A stretch of DNA of 64,000 nucleotides from Sphingomonas sp. IC081 (GCF_006874585.1 NZ_CP029762.1:589922-653921); one strand, 5' to 3'. Positions 34,838-44,453 are shown, counted from the first letter of the stretch. A program made the numbers and translations. Notes: generated by a model from the sequence alone, not told the origin.

Positions 34838-35527
34838 GCCGCCGCGCACGCGCCGGAACTGCATTTCCCCTTCGGCGCGATGCAAGGTGAGCACGTCGCC
34901 CGCTACTTCGGCATAGCTGCCGGTCATGTCAACGACGCCGAAATCGTTTGGTATCAGCAGGAAGATCGCCACCGTCCCGTCCTTGGGATCGAGCGGAAGC
35001 GGCGGCGACTGCAGACGGACGGGCGCCATGCTGAAAGTCACGGAACGGGCGATGTGCGCTTCATCGCCCGGCACGACCCAGGGCCCGCCCGCCATGTAGG
35101 AAACCAGCGGATCGCCCTTGTCATAGTCAATCCGCAGATCGACCCCCGGCATGTCGTGGCCGTCAGGCGTCAGCAGGCGCAGGGAAAACGGCTCTCCCGG
35201 CGCGCTTTCCACTTTTCCTGCGGTGATCGTGGGCGCCACCGGACGCGGGTCGCTTTCGAATTCGATCCGGTTGCCGACCCATCGCCAGCGCCCCTGCGCC
35301 GTCTCGTCCAGCGCGCCGACGGTGAGGCCGTAGAGAAACCTGCCGTCCGCCTGCAGGCGGATCCCGGCAACAAGCTCCATCTCCGAATGGGAATAGTCGC
35401 CCGCGACAGAGGGCTGGTCCTGGTCCTGGTCCTGGTCCTGGTCCTGCGTCTGGGCCAGCACCGGCGTGCACGCCGTCCACAGCCCCACTGCGCAAGCAAG
35501 CACGCGCCCCCTGTGCAACCATGCCAT
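34820..35527 (-). CDS. Exported protein of unknown function with N-terminal DQ repeat
   Basis: A 235-residue protein. The ATG at 35527 has GGGAG about 9 bases upstream and gives a good signal peptide (MAWLHRGRVLACAVGLWTA...LAQ). Right after it, an uninterrupted Gln-Asp alternation is encoded by five perfect copies of a 6-base unit (35414-35443). The mature part is beta-rich: GDYSHSEMELVAGIRLQADGRFLYGLTVGALDETAQGRWRWVGN. This resembles small beta-barrel lipid- or ligand-binding proteins in pattern, but no family was recognised. Confidence 0.65.
   Translation of the reverse strand: MAWLHRGRVLACAVGLWTACTPVLAQTQDQDQDQDQDQPSVAGDYSHSEMELVAGIRLQADGRFLYGLTVGALDETAQGRWRWVGNRIEFESDPRPVAPTITAGKVESAPGEPFSLRLLTPDGHDMPGVDLRIDYDKGDPLVSYMAGGPWVVPGDEAHIARSVTFSMAPVRLQSPPLPLDPKDGTVAIFLLIPNDFGVVDMTGSYAEVAGDVLTLHRAEGEMQFRRVRGGSEMGE
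35414..35443 (-). repeat. Five tandem copies of a 6-base unit (CTGGTC) inside a coding region
   Basis: Five perfect CTGGTC units, read on the minus strand as GACCAG and translated as Asp-Gln repeats just after the signal peptide of the gene at 34820-35527. Because the unit is six bases, slippage would change repeat number without shifting the frame. Confidence 0.85.
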
Positions 35528-35755
35528 TGGCGCCGTCTCCCATGTCCCAAACCCCGGCACTCTAGGCGGCGTGGACAAAGGGCACAATCCGACGCCGCGA
35601 AATCCCGTTTCGGTCGTCCGCGCGCGGTACCCTGACGCCCCGGGCTCAAGGCACATTCAGCACCGATCAGACCCGCTTCCGCGCCTTTTCCGTACCTGAC
35701 AGCGCCGATGCATTCCGAGTGCGCTTTGCCCAAACGATTGAAACGCCACTGCTAC

Positions 35756-35795
35756 TTGACATTCATATATCCGTAATATGGTATACGATTTACCG
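35756..35795 (+). promoter_or_regulatory. Candidate promoter and operator of the large TonB receptor
   Basis: TTGACA (35756-35761) is a perfect -35 box; TGGTAT (35779-35784) is 17 bases later and TATACG (35782-35787) overlaps it. Overlapping the -10 region is an imperfect dyad GGTATACGATTTACC (35780-35794). Its GATTTACCG half-site (35787-35795) is identical to half of the palindrome at 6047-6055. The rest of the 308-base gap before the receptor shows nothing else. Confidence 0.5.
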
Positions 35796-35835
35796 TAGAC
35801 TCGGACGTCGGCGGTCAAACAGGGAGCAGATTGTT

Positions 35836-38772
35836 ATGAAGTCCAGGGGAACGTCCCGGGCAGTGTTTCGCAGCGCCTTGCTGCTGAGCTGCCTCAGCCT
35901 GTCTACCACCGCGCTTGCGCAGGACCTGCCCGATGACGCCTCTGCGAGCGGCGACGGCACCGCGCAGGCGAACGACATCGTCATCACCGGTTCGCGCATC
36001 CGCCGCGCCGCCGCCGACAGTCCCTCGCCGATCGCCGTCGTCGATGCCGACCAGATCAAGGCCGCCGGCACCCAGAACATCGTCGATGTCGTCAACCAGT
36101 TGCCCGCGCTGGCGGTCACCCAGACCAACCAGACCAGCAACCTGGCCGGCAACGCCGGCATCAACGCCCTGGACCTTCGCGGCATGGGCACGCAGCGCAC
36201 GCTCGTGCTGGTAGACGGCCGCCGTCAGGTCGCGGCGATCCCCGGCACGTCCGCGGTCGACCTCAGCAACATTCCCTCCAGCCTTGTCCAGCGCGTGGAA
36301 GTGATCACCGGCGGTGCCTCGGCGCTCTACGGCGCCGACGCCGTCGCGGGCGTCGCCAACTTCATCCTCAAGAAGGACTTCTCGGGGATCGAGGCCAATA
36401 CCCGCTACAGCGCCTCGACCCGCGGCGACATGGACACTTACGGGTTCGACATGCTGGCCGGCGCCAACTTCGCCGACCATCGCGGCAACGTCACGCTCTA
36501 CGGTTTCTACGAAAACACCCCCGGCACCGTCAGCGGTTCCGACCGCCCGTGGACGGCGGATGGCTATCCGATCTACTCGCGCTCCAGCCGCGACAATCCC
36601 TATGTCGTGCAGGACCACGTCCGCAACATCAACACCTCGGATTCGGCCCAGGTCGTGCTGGGCGGCAAGCTCTATGCGATCGACCGCACGACCGGCGCGC
36701 TGCGCGATCCGATCCTCGGCCCCGGCGGCTTCGTCAATGCCGTCCCGGTCAACCTCGACACCGCCACCGATCCGCTCGGCACCCTGCTGACCGACGGCGG
36801 CGAGTACAACGGGCGCTACGACGGCTGGTATCTCTCGGTCCCCTCGCAGCGCATCAACACCCGCGCCTCGGTCAGCTTCGAGGCCAGCGACGCGCTCAAG
36901 CTCTTTGCCAACGCCACCTTCGCGCACAACAAGTCCGAGGCCGGCTACCTGCAGATGACGGCGTTCGGCACCGATGTGGTCCCCGCCGACAGCCCCTACA
37001 TCACCGATGCGATCAAGGCGGCCAGCGGCGGCACCGTACCCGCCGGCGGCGTCCAGTTCGCGCGGCGCTTCATGGAACTGCCCGCCCCCACCACCGAATA
37101 CGACCGCACCCTGTTCCAGGCCGTGGCCGGCGCCGAGGGTGACTTCACCCTGTTCTCGAAGCCCTGGACCTATTCGACCTACTACTCCTACGGCAAGACC
37201 ACCCAGAAGGTCCGCGACGTCAACTCCACCGCCTACGACCGCTGGTACAACGGCCTCGACAGCACCACCGACGCCAACGGCAACGCCATCTGCCGCAGCA
37301 CCCTCACCGATCCCGGCAACGGCTGCGTGCCGATCAACCCGCTGGTCACCCTGACCCCGGAGATGATCGACTACATCACCTACACCTCGCACTGGTCGAA
37401 ATCGACGCTGACCCAGCAGGTGCTTTCGGGTTATGTCACCGGCGGCCTGTTCGACCTGCCGGGCGGCGCGGTGCAGGTCGTGCTCGGCGGCGAATACCGC
37501 AAGGAACGCAACGACATCGGCGCGATACCCGAGTACAACCCGGACAGCCCGCTCTACGATCCCACGATCGGCACCACCGCCAGCACGCTGGTCGGCAAGT
37601 ATTCGGTCAAGGAAGTCTACGGCGAACTCCACGTGCCGATCCTGAAGGCGGTGCCGTTCTTCGAGACGCTGTCCCTCGACGGCGCACTGCGCCTCTCGGA
37701 CTACAGCACCGCGGGTTCCACCACGACCTGGAAGGTCGGCGGCGAATGGGCACCGATCCGCGACATCCGCTTCCGCGCGACCTACGGCCAGGCGGTACGC
37801 GCCCCCAACATCGGCGAACTCTACACCGCCAACAGCGTCTCGGGGCTGTGGATCACCGACCCGTGCAACACCTACAATCTGGCGAACCGCTCCACCCGGA
37901 CCCAGTACACCGCGGCCAACTGCGCGGCGATCAACCCGGCCGACACCGCCAGCTACTGGCTCTACCGCGACATCATCGCCAGCGGCAATCTCGACCTCAA
38001 GCCCGAGACCGCCAAGACGCTGACGATCGGCGCCGTGCTGCAGCCGCGCTTCGTGCCCGGCCTGTCGTTCACGGTCGACTACTACAACATCGACCTGCGC
38101 AACGCGATCGACGCCTTCGGCGCGCAGACCCTGATCGAGAAGTGCGTGGACCAGCCCACGCTCGACAACATCTTCTGCCCGCTGATCCAGCGCGATGCCA
38201 ACGGCAACCTGGAATCGGTCAAGACCCAGAAGCTCAACCTCGCGCAGTACCTGACGCGCGGCATCGACTTCGGCCTGGCCTATTCGCTGCCGCTGGAGCG
38301 GATCGGGCTCGGCGCCAATGCCGGCACGCTGTCGCTGGACGCCAACTACACGCGCCTGCTCAACCGCCGCTACACGCTCGACCCCGCCGATCCCAACTCG
38401 ATCACCGAATATGCCGGGATCTTCGGTTCGCCCAAGTGGAAGGGCGTGGTGCGTACCAGCTACAACCGTGAAGGCTTCAACTTCACCTGGACGCTACGCC
38501 ACTTCTCGCCGATGAAGAGCAGCACTTCGATCACCTCTGCACAGTACAACAAGGTCTGGACGCCGGACGTCTTCTACAACGACTTCTCGGCATCGGTTCC
38601 GCTGACGGACTTCATCGAACTCTCGGGCGGCCTCAACAATGCCTTCGACCGCAAGCCGCCGCGGATCCCCGGCGCCGAAGCGGGCGGCGCCAACTTCGAA
38701 CTGAGCTACCAGTCGGGCGTCTACGACGTCATCGGCCGGACGTTCTTCCTCTCGCTGCGGTTCCACCGCTAA
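35836..38772 (+). CDS. TonB-dependent receptor, large sphingomonad type
   Basis: A 978-residue receptor starting at the ATG 35836 with a signal peptide ending near TTALAQD. The TonB box region reads NDIVITGSRIRRAAADSPSP, then plug motifs NQLPALAVTQ, LDLRGMGTQRTLVLVDGRRQ and VEVITGGASALYGADAVAGVANFI. The barrel ends TFFLSLRFHR. This subclass (GSRI box, VLVDGRR, ALYG) in sphingomonads usually imports carbohydrates, aromatic glycosides or peptides rather than siderophores. A strong intrinsic terminator follows at 38786. A promoter half-site shared with the keto-sugar locus hints at a common regulator. Confidence 0.9.
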   Translation: MKSRGTSRAVFRSALLLSCLSLSTTALAQDLPDDASASGDGTAQANDIVITGSRIRRAAADSPSPIAVVDADQIKAAGTQNIVDVVNQLPALAVTQTNQTSNLAGNAGINALDLRGMGTQRTLVLVDGRRQVAAIPGTSAVDLSNIPSSLVQRVEVITGGASALYGADAVAGVANFILKKDFSGIEANTRYSASTRGDMDTYGFDMLAGANFADHRGNVTLYGFYENTPGTVSGSDRPWTADGYPIYSRSSRDNPYVVQDHVRNINTSDSAQVVLGGKLYAIDRTTGALRDPILGPGGFVNAVPVNLDTATDPLGTLLTDGGEYNGRYDGWYLSVPSQRINTRASVSFEASDALKLFANATFAHNKSEAGYLQMTAFGTDVVPADSPYITDAIKAASGGTVPAGGVQFARRFMELPAPTTEYDRTLFQAVAGAEGDFTLFSKPWTYSTYYSYGKTTQKVRDVNSTAYDRWYNGLDSTTDANGNAICRSTLTDPGNGCVPINPLVTLTPEMIDYITYTSHWSKSTLTQQVLSGYVTGGLFDLPGGAVQVVLGGEYRKERNDIGAIPEYNPDSPLYDPTIGTTASTLVGKYSVKEVYGELHVPILKAVPFFETLSLDGALRLSDYSTAGSTTTWKVGGEWAPIRDIRFRATYGQAVRAPNIGELYTANSVSGLWITDPCNTYNLANRSTRTQYTAANCAAINPADTASYWLYRDIIASGNLDLKPETAKTLTIGAVLQPRFVPGLSFTVDYYNIDLRNAIDAFGAQTLIEKCVDQPTLDNIFCPLIQRDANGNLESVKTQKLNLAQYLTRGIDFGLAYSLPLERIGLGANAGTLSLDANYTRLLNRRYTLDPADPNSITEYAGIFGSPKWKGVVRTSYNREGFNFTWTLRHFSPMKSSTSITSAQYNKVWTPDVFYNDFSASVPLTDFIELSGGLNNAFDRKPPRIPGAEAGGANFELSYQSGVYDVIGRTFFLSLRFHR

Positions 38773-38785
38773 GAGAGGCCGGTTC

Positions 38786-38825
38786 CGCTCCGGGAGCACA
38801 CACGCTCCCGGAGCGCCCCCTTTTT
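38786..38825 (+). terminator. Intrinsic terminator after the large TonB receptor
   Basis: A perfect 12-base stem (38786-38797 with 38804-38815), loop ACACAC, then CCCCC and a T-run (38821-38825). It begins 14 bases after the receptor stop. The stem is GC-rich and the following gene at 38847 must therefore be read by partial readthrough or its own start site. Confidence 0.85.
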
Positions 38826-38846
38826 CCTTCCTTCCAGACAAGAGCT

Positions 38847-39740
38847 ATGCCCCACCCATTCCCGCGCGGCCTGCTGGCCCTTTCGCTTTGGTCGGCGCTG
38901 GCCGCCGCCTCGCCGGGCACCACCGGGGCGGGCGCCGCAGTCGCCCCGCCGCCGGCCTCGCTCGGCCTCGATCCCTTCTACGCCAAGTATCTCGATGCCG
39001 CCGGGATCCCGGTCGTCTCGTCCGCGAAGGTTCCCGACGAGGCCCTGAGGGTAGCGCGGGACATCGTGCTGGCCGAAACCGCCAGGCGCCCCGACATCCG
39101 GGCGGAACTGGTACGCAGCGGCGCGCGCGTCGGCGTCATGGCGATCGACGAGGGCACCATGGACCTGCCCGAACAGCGCGACTGGAAAAAACCCGCCGCC
39201 GACGATCCGCGCCTGACACCGTGCGAACGGGCCAACTACGCCACCGGGATCGCGGCGATGACCGATGCCCAGTACTGGAACGCCCGCGCGCGCGGCATGG
39301 GCGGCCTCTACACCACCGGCGCCGCCGAGAACCTGCTCGCGGTGCCGGGCACGCGCTATTACGGCGAGAACATCCTCGTCCACGAATTCTCGCACAACAT
39401 CCTCTCGGCGGTGGAGCGCATCGACCCGGCGCTCTACGGCCGCGTCGAGCAGGCCTACCGCCACGCCCTCGACCAGGGCCTGTGGAAAGGGGACTATGCC
39501 TCGGTGACGATCCAGGAATACTGGGCGGAAGGTACCCAGTTCTGGTTCAATTCCAACATGGCCTTCCGTCATGACGGTACAGTGCTGCTGTCCGACCGCG
39601 ACCTGCGCGCCTACGACCCGATGCTCCATGCGGTTCTCGCCGAAGTCTACGCGCCCGGCCACCACATCGCCGCGGACGCGTTCTACAACCACCCTGCCCG
39701 CCTGACGCCGCCCAGACCGCGCAAGGCAAGCGCCTGCTGA
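38847..39740 (+). CDS. Exported zincin-like protein with HEFSH motif
   Basis: A 297-residue protein with a signal peptide (MPHPFPRGLLALSLWSALAAAS). The mature part has NILVHEFSHNILSAVER around residue 180, an HExxH zinc-metallopeptidase motif, and further on IQEYWAEGTQFWFNSN, whose glutamate could be the third zinc ligand. Two cysteines only. It is not a standard protease length or architecture that I recognise. It is the gene after the large TonB receptor (beyond a terminator), so it may process that receptor's substrate. Confidence 0.65.
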   Translation: MPHPFPRGLLALSLWSALAAASPGTTGAGAAVAPPPASLGLDPFYAKYLDAAGIPVVSSAKVPDEALRVARDIVLAETARRPDIRAELVRSGARVGVMAIDEGTMDLPEQRDWKKPAADDPRLTPCERANYATGIAAMTDAQYWNARARGMGGLYTTGAAENLLAVPGTRYYGENILVHEFSHNILSAVERIDPALYGRVEQAYRHALDQGLWKGDYASVTIQEYWAEGTQFWFNSNMAFRHDGTVLLSDRDLRAYDPMLHAVLAEVYAPGHHIAADAFYNHPARLTPPRPRKASAC

Positions 39741-39837
39741 CGCCGGTTCGTCCGCCCGGCAACGCTCCTCGCGGTCCATCGTCTGGCGGCAGGCACGGGG
39801 CGGCATGGAGCCGTCCGGTGCCTGCCGGGAAAACGCT

Positions 39838-41100
39838 CTAGCGTTTACGAAGCGTCACGGAATCCAGATCCTCACCTGTCGCGGTATAGGCATGGTAGGT
39901 CAGCGCGTCCGGGCTGACGTCGATTACCTGAAACGCCTGGGTGCGCGAGGCCGACTTGCGCGCCCAGGGCAGCGCGCCGACATCGTACATCTTGGGCCCC
40001 GCCACCGAGACGGCGTAAGTCGCCCCTTGCCCATCGGCCACGGGACCGTCGATGCCGATCGCTCCGCGGGCATATCCATGGTCATGCCCCTGCAGGACAA
40101 GGTCGACATGGTACTTGTCGATCAGCGGTTTCAGCGCCGCCCGCACCTTGGGATTGTCCCGGTCGGGATCGCTGGAAAACAGCGGGAAGTGCAGGAACAT
40201 GACCGTCCAGCGGTTCGGATTGTCGGCCAGCAGGCCCTCGAGCCAGGTCACGATCGCCTTGCGGGCGCTCTCGTCGCGGTCCACCTGCATGGAATCGATC
40301 GAGATCAGGCGCAGCCCCTGGTAATCGGTGTACCAGTTGGTTTCCCGCCCGGCCGGCACGTCCGCCGGGCCATCGTCCGGCAGCGTGAACTGGCGGCGCC
40401 ACTGCCCGGTGATCGAGGAGCCGGCCCGCGCGGTTTCATCCTTCACATATTCATGGTTTCCCGGCGTCGGCATCTGCGGCGTCTGGGCATAGAGGAACCC
40501 GCCCGACGCGAACCATTCGCCCCATTCGGCATCGCTGTCGTGCCGGTTGACCAGATCGCCGGCGTGGATCACGAAAGCCGCATCGCCCGCCTGCCGGAAC
40601 GCCATGCGCAAGGTGCGCGAGGCTTCGGACAGAATGTTGTTCTGCATGTCCCCCATGTAGATGAAGCGGAACGGCGCCGCCTCTTTCTTCGCGGTGCGGA
40701 ACTGGAACCACTCGGACCAGTGTGCGCCGTCTCCCACGCGGTAGGCATAGACGGTGTCGGGATCGAGCCCCTTCAGGACCGCCGAATGATAGGCGGCGCG
40801 AAAGGCAGGATCCTCGCGCACGGGCAGGGTGGCGTCATCGGTCGTTGCCGCCTGTGTTTTCGGCGTCTTCACATAGTCGGGGCCGCTGGTCGCCCGGGCA
40901 TATTGCACCAGTCCGGCCGATCCCGGAGCGGAACGCCAGGTCACCGCCATCTCGGTGGCCGACCGGGCGGTGAGATTGAGCACGATACGCTCGGGCGCGA
41001 TGGTTGCCGCGGCGAGCGGAACCGGCGTCTCCTGTGCGTGCAGGGCGGCGGGAACAGCGGCGCCCAGAAGCAGGGCACCGGCAAGGATGCGAACGGTCAT
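39838..41100 (-). CDS. Exported metallophosphoesterase (purple acid phosphatase type)
   Basis: A 420-residue protein with a signal peptide (MTVRILAGALLLGAAVPAALHAQ) from the ATG at 41100; longer in-frame starts lack it. An N-terminal fibronectin-III-like domain (ERIVLNLTARSATEMAVTWRS) precedes the phosphoesterase core, with GDMQNN, HAGDLVNR, PGNHEY, FLHFPLF and GHDHGYARG supplying the usual metal ligands. It begins 11 bases after the receptor stop on the same strand, so it is co-transcribed with the STN receptor and fecI-fecR. It probably releases phosphate from an organic ester in the periplasm. Confidence 0.87.
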   Translation of the reverse strand: MTVRILAGALLLGAAVPAALHAQETPVPLAAATIAPERIVLNLTARSATEMAVTWRSAPGSAGLVQYARATSGPDYVKTPKTQAATTDDATLPVREDPAFRAAYHSAVLKGLDPDTVYAYRVGDGAHWSEWFQFRTAKKEAAPFRFIYMGDMQNNILSEASRTLRMAFRQAGDAAFVIHAGDLVNRHDSDAEWGEWFASGGFLYAQTPQMPTPGNHEYVKDETARAGSSITGQWRRQFTLPDDGPADVPAGRETNWYTDYQGLRLISIDSMQVDRDESARKAIVTWLEGLLADNPNRWTVMFLHFPLFSSDPDRDNPKVRAALKPLIDKYHVDLVLQGHDHGYARGAIGIDGPVADGQGATYAVSVAGPKMYDVGALPWARKSASRTQAFQVIDVSPDALTYHAYTATGEDLDSVTLRKR

Positions 41101-41111
41101 TGTCGATACCT

Positions 41112-44100
41112 TCAGAAGATCAGATTGAAGCCGAGCGAGATCGTGCGCCCGTTCTTGATGTAGGCGCGGCTCGCCCCGGTTCCGGACGATACGGTTTCCC
41201 AATAGGTATGCGCATCGAAGAGGTTCTGGACCTGAAGCTGCACCGAGGACTTCTTCAGGAAGGTCTTGCGCAAGGTCAGGTCCACGAAGCTATAGGCCTG
41301 TTCATAAGGGTTGTTGCCGAAGTCCTGGATGCCGCCCATGAACTTCGACTGGTAGTTCCATGCGCCGTAGACTTCCCAACCCTTGCGTTCCCAGAACAGC
41401 TGGAGGTTGGCGATGGTATCGGGTGTCTCCATCAGCGGCAGCGTATAGCCTTCCGGGTGCCACGACAGGCCGGTCACCGCCTTCGAGCGTTGCAGGGTCA
41501 GGTTGCCGCCGACGCCCAGCGAACTCAGCACGCCCGGCAGCCAGTGCAGCAATTGCTGGGCACTGAATTCAACGCCGTAGACTTCGGCCCACTTGCCATT
41601 GTTCGGCATGGAGATCGCCACGCCTTCAGGATTGACGTTCTCGCCCAGGGTTCCGTTGCGGATGTTGCTGGACGAGGAACGGAACAGGAAATTGGTGATG
41701 TGCTTGTAGTAGAGCGCCACCGAATAGGCTCCGGTCCGGCCCGCATAGTGCTCCAGCGACATGTCGAGGTTCAGCGAGCGCATCGGCTTCAGGTTCGGGT
41801 TGCCCTGCGAAATCGACGTCAGGATCCATTGCGAGATCGGGTTCTGTTCGCCGTCGCCATCGGGATCGGTGTCATAGCCATATTCACGCGCCGAGCTCAT
41901 GCGGGCGATGTCCGGGCGCGCGAAGCTGGTCCAGACCGCGCCGCGCAGCTTGGTCTTGCCGTCCAGATCGTAGTTGACGTGGACCGAAGGCAGCAGGTTG
42001 GAGAAGCTGGAACTGTCGGTGGTGTAGCGCCGGCCCTGCACCTGGTCGAGGTTGTAGGCCTCGATCCGGTTGCGGGTGGCTTCGAGGCGCAGGCCGGCGA
42101 TCACTTGCGCCTTGCCGAAGCGTGCAGTGGCCATGGCATAACCGGCGATCACGCGCTCGTTGAAGCGGAAGCTGTCCTCGTCGGAAATCTCGGCATTGGC
42201 GGGATCAACGGCGAAACCTTCGAAGATAGAGCTTTCACCCTTTTCCGCGCGCTGGAGTTCGGCCAGCATGCTGGAATTGTCGATCGTCGTACCCAGCCGA
42301 TAGAGGCCGCTATAGGCGCCGCCGAACAGGCTGGTGACTTCCTTGCCGTAGAAATCGGAAAAGTCCGCCATGGTGCCGTCGGCTTCCAGTTCGAGGAACG
42401 ATCCGGAAAACGTGTGACGGCGGGAATCGTAGAACTTGCCGCCCGCCTTGATCGATTCCAGCCAGGAAATGTCGGGCTTCCATTCGAGGTTGAGCTGGGC
42501 CTGCCAAAGCTTCTCGCGGCTGCCCCCCACTTCGCCTTCAAGACTGCTGAAAGCATATTGCGATGGATCCTGCACCGCCTCCATGCCGGCGGCATTCAGC
42601 AGCCACTTGGGGAAACGGGCATCGTCGGAACTGCTGAACAGCACCCCGGTGTTGCTCAGCCAGCCGTATTTGTCGCTGCGGAATTCGAGCGTATAGCCGT
42701 CGTCCAGATTGTCCTGCGACTGCGAATAGGACACATCGTAGTCGAGCGTCACCGTGCCGAACCGGGAAACGCCGCCAACGTTTGCGGTTGCAAGGTTGCC
42801 GCTCTCGTTGGTGGCTTCCCAGAACCGGCGCAGACGGAAACCTTGCGGGTCCCAGGTGCCCGATCCCCCGTAGAGACTGTAGAACGACTTGCTCTTGCGG
42901 TCGGCATCGGTGATCAGGCCGTCTCCATCCTGATCGACGATCTGCGCGGTGGTATAACCGTAGATGCGGCCCAGCTTGTCGTCATAGCCGACGACGGTGT
43001 CGTCCGGCTGGGCAAGCCCGGCATTGGCGGAATCGACCTGCACCAGCCGGGTCGAATTCTTGCCGGTATCGTTGCGAAAGTTCAGCCGGTTGAGGAATTC
43101 CTTCTTCTGGTACTTGTTGTACTGGCCGCGAACGTGGAAATCGTGGTGATCCGAGCGATAGTCGATGCTGGTGTTGAAGCCCCAGCGCCGCACGTCGGTT
43201 TCCCCGAAGCCCAGGTCCATGCCGCGCATCACGAAGCGGTTGGGATCCCAGCCCAGCGTCTCGCTGTCCGAATACCAGGTGTCCGGCTGGTTGTCGCCGT
43301 CGACCCCGTTCTGCTCGAACTGCGACTTGCGGTGGCTCCAGTTGCCCGAAACATAGACGCCGAAATTGTCGCTGAACTGGCGGGCGACGGCGCCCGAAAC
43401 CTGCCCGTACTTGCGGTGATCGTACTTGTCGAGCATGCCTCCTTCGGCGGAAAGACGCACATACCGGGGATCCTGATCGAAGGCGGTGGGGGTGGAGATG
43501 TCCACCGATCCGCCCAGCGCATCGCCGTCGCGGTCCGGCGTCAGCGTCTTGTAGACGGTGATCTGCTTGATCCCGTCCGGCGGCAGCACCGAGAGGCGCA
43601 CGCCGCGGTAGAAGTTGTTGTCCCGCGAACCGGCGCCGCCAAGGCGCACGCCGTTGATGGAGTAGTTGTTCAGTTCGGTCGACAGCCCGCGTACGGTGAT
43701 GCGGTCGCCCTCACCGGTAGTGGCATCGCGCACGGCATTGACCCCGGGCATGCGCGCCAGCGCTTCGGAGACGTTGTTGGCGGGCAGCTTGCCCATGTCG
43801 TCCGCGGTGATCGTGTCGGACACCGTATCGTTGTTCCGTTTGGTCTCCAGCGACCGCTCGACGGCCTCGATATAGCCGGTCACCACGATGTCCTCGCTGG
43901 CCGGTTCCACCGGTGCAAGCTGGGCCCCGGCAGGCCCGAACGTCGCCGCACGACGGGCCGGCGATGCCACCGCCGCAGGGGTGACGGCAACCGGCAGCGG
44001 CTTGACGATGATCGTGCCGCCGCGGCGCTGGGCGGCGACATGGGCGCCATCGATCAGGCGCGCCAGTGCCGCTTGCGCCGACATGGTGCCCGCAATCGCC

Positions 44101-44327
44101 TGGCTGCGACGCCCCCGCAGCGCATCGGGCGAGGCGGCCACCGGCGTTCCGGTCACCCGCGAAAATTCCTGCAGGGCCCGCGCCAGGTCCTGCGAGGGAA
44201 TCGCGAAAGCATACAGATGGGCATCCGCGGCCTGCACTTGCGGTGCAACGGCCAAACTGGCCGCCAGACCACCCATGGTCAAGGCAAGCGAAGACACCCC
44301 GGCAAAGCGCCCAGTGAAACGAAACAT
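41112..44327 (-). CDS. TonB-dependent receptor with STN domain
   Basis: A 1071-residue transducing receptor. Signal peptide to about residue 33 (QVQA), then STN domain YAFAIPSQDLARALQEFSRV to RRGGTIIVKPLPV. The TonB box is EDIVVTGYIEAVERSLETKR, followed by plug motifs ADDMGKLPANNVSEALARMPG and VRGLSTELNNYSINGVRLG and a long barrel ending GRTISLGFNLIF. The plug start (ITADDMGKLP) is typical of the large carbohydrate/unknown-substrate receptors of this group. It is encoded directly after a fecI-fecR pair and before a phosphatase, suggesting regulated uptake of a phosphorylated compound. Confidence 0.9.
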   Translation of the reverse strand: MFRFTGRFAGVSSLALTMGGLAASLAVAPQVQAADAHLYAFAIPSQDLARALQEFSRVTGTPVAASPDALRGRRSQAIAGTMSAQAALARLIDGAHVAAQRRGGTIIVKPLPVAVTPAAVASPARRAATFGPAGAQLAPVEPASEDIVVTGYIEAVERSLETKRNNDTVSDTITADDMGKLPANNVSEALARMPGVNAVRDATTGEGDRITVRGLSTELNNYSINGVRLGGAGSRDNNFYRGVRLSVLPPDGIKQITVYKTLTPDRDGDALGGSVDISTPTAFDQDPRYVRLSAEGGMLDKYDHRKYGQVSGAVARQFSDNFGVYVSGNWSHRKSQFEQNGVDGDNQPDTWYSDSETLGWDPNRFVMRGMDLGFGETDVRRWGFNTSIDYRSDHHDFHVRGQYNKYQKKEFLNRLNFRNDTGKNSTRLVQVDSANAGLAQPDDTVVGYDDKLGRIYGYTTAQIVDQDGDGLITDADRKSKSFYSLYGGSGTWDPQGFRLRRFWEATNESGNLATANVGGVSRFGTVTLDYDVSYSQSQDNLDDGYTLEFRSDKYGWLSNTGVLFSSSDDARFPKWLLNAAGMEAVQDPSQYAFSSLEGEVGGSREKLWQAQLNLEWKPDISWLESIKAGGKFYDSRRHTFSGSFLELEADGTMADFSDFYGKEVTSLFGGAYSGLYRLGTTIDNSSMLAELQRAEKGESSIFEGFAVDPANAEISDEDSFRFNERVIAGYAMATARFGKAQVIAGLRLEATRNRIEAYNLDQVQGRRYTTDSSSFSNLLPSVHVNYDLDGKTKLRGAVWTSFARPDIARMSSAREYGYDTDPDGDGEQNPISQWILTSISQGNPNLKPMRSLNLDMSLEHYAGRTGAYSVALYYKHITNFLFRSSSSNIRNGTLGENVNPEGVAISMPNNGKWAEVYGVEFSAQQLLHWLPGVLSSLGVGGNLTLQRSKAVTGLSWHPEGYTLPLMETPDTIANLQLFWERKGWEVYGAWNYQSKFMGGIQDFGNNPYEQAYSFVDLTLRKTFLKKSSVQLQVQNLFDAHTYWETVSSGTGASRAYIKNGRTISLGFNLIF

Positions 44328-44410
44328 CGAAGAAAACCCCCTGTCAGTACAAACTGTTCAACCGGCAGACGGACCAGCACGAACAAACCCGACAAAATAA
44401 TTTTCTTACA

Positions 44411-44433
44411 TTTTCATGGCTTTACTATGAAAA
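44411..44433. promoter_or_regulatory. AT-rich dyad between fecR and the STN receptor
   Basis: TTTTCAT (44411-44417) and ATGAAAA (44427-44433) form perfect 7-base arms with a 9-base loop, in the 126-base gap upstream of the receptor at 44327. It could be an operator at the FecI-dependent receptor promoter or a transcript hairpin separating regulator from receptor expression. Confidence 0.4.
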
Positions 44434-44453
44434 AACGATGACACGGCAGTATC

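Noticed and set aside
35414-35443. Tandem hexamers as a CRISPR or satellite array
   Set aside because: Units are six bases without spacers and lie in frame inside a gene.
35815-37632. 605-codon minus-strand frame opposite the receptor at 35836
   Set aside because: Composition typical of antisense frames and no domain recognised.
41004-44441. 1145-codon plus-strand frame opposite an STN receptor
   Set aside because: Antisense shadow of the receptor and its phosphatase neighbour, with no signal, domain or start context.
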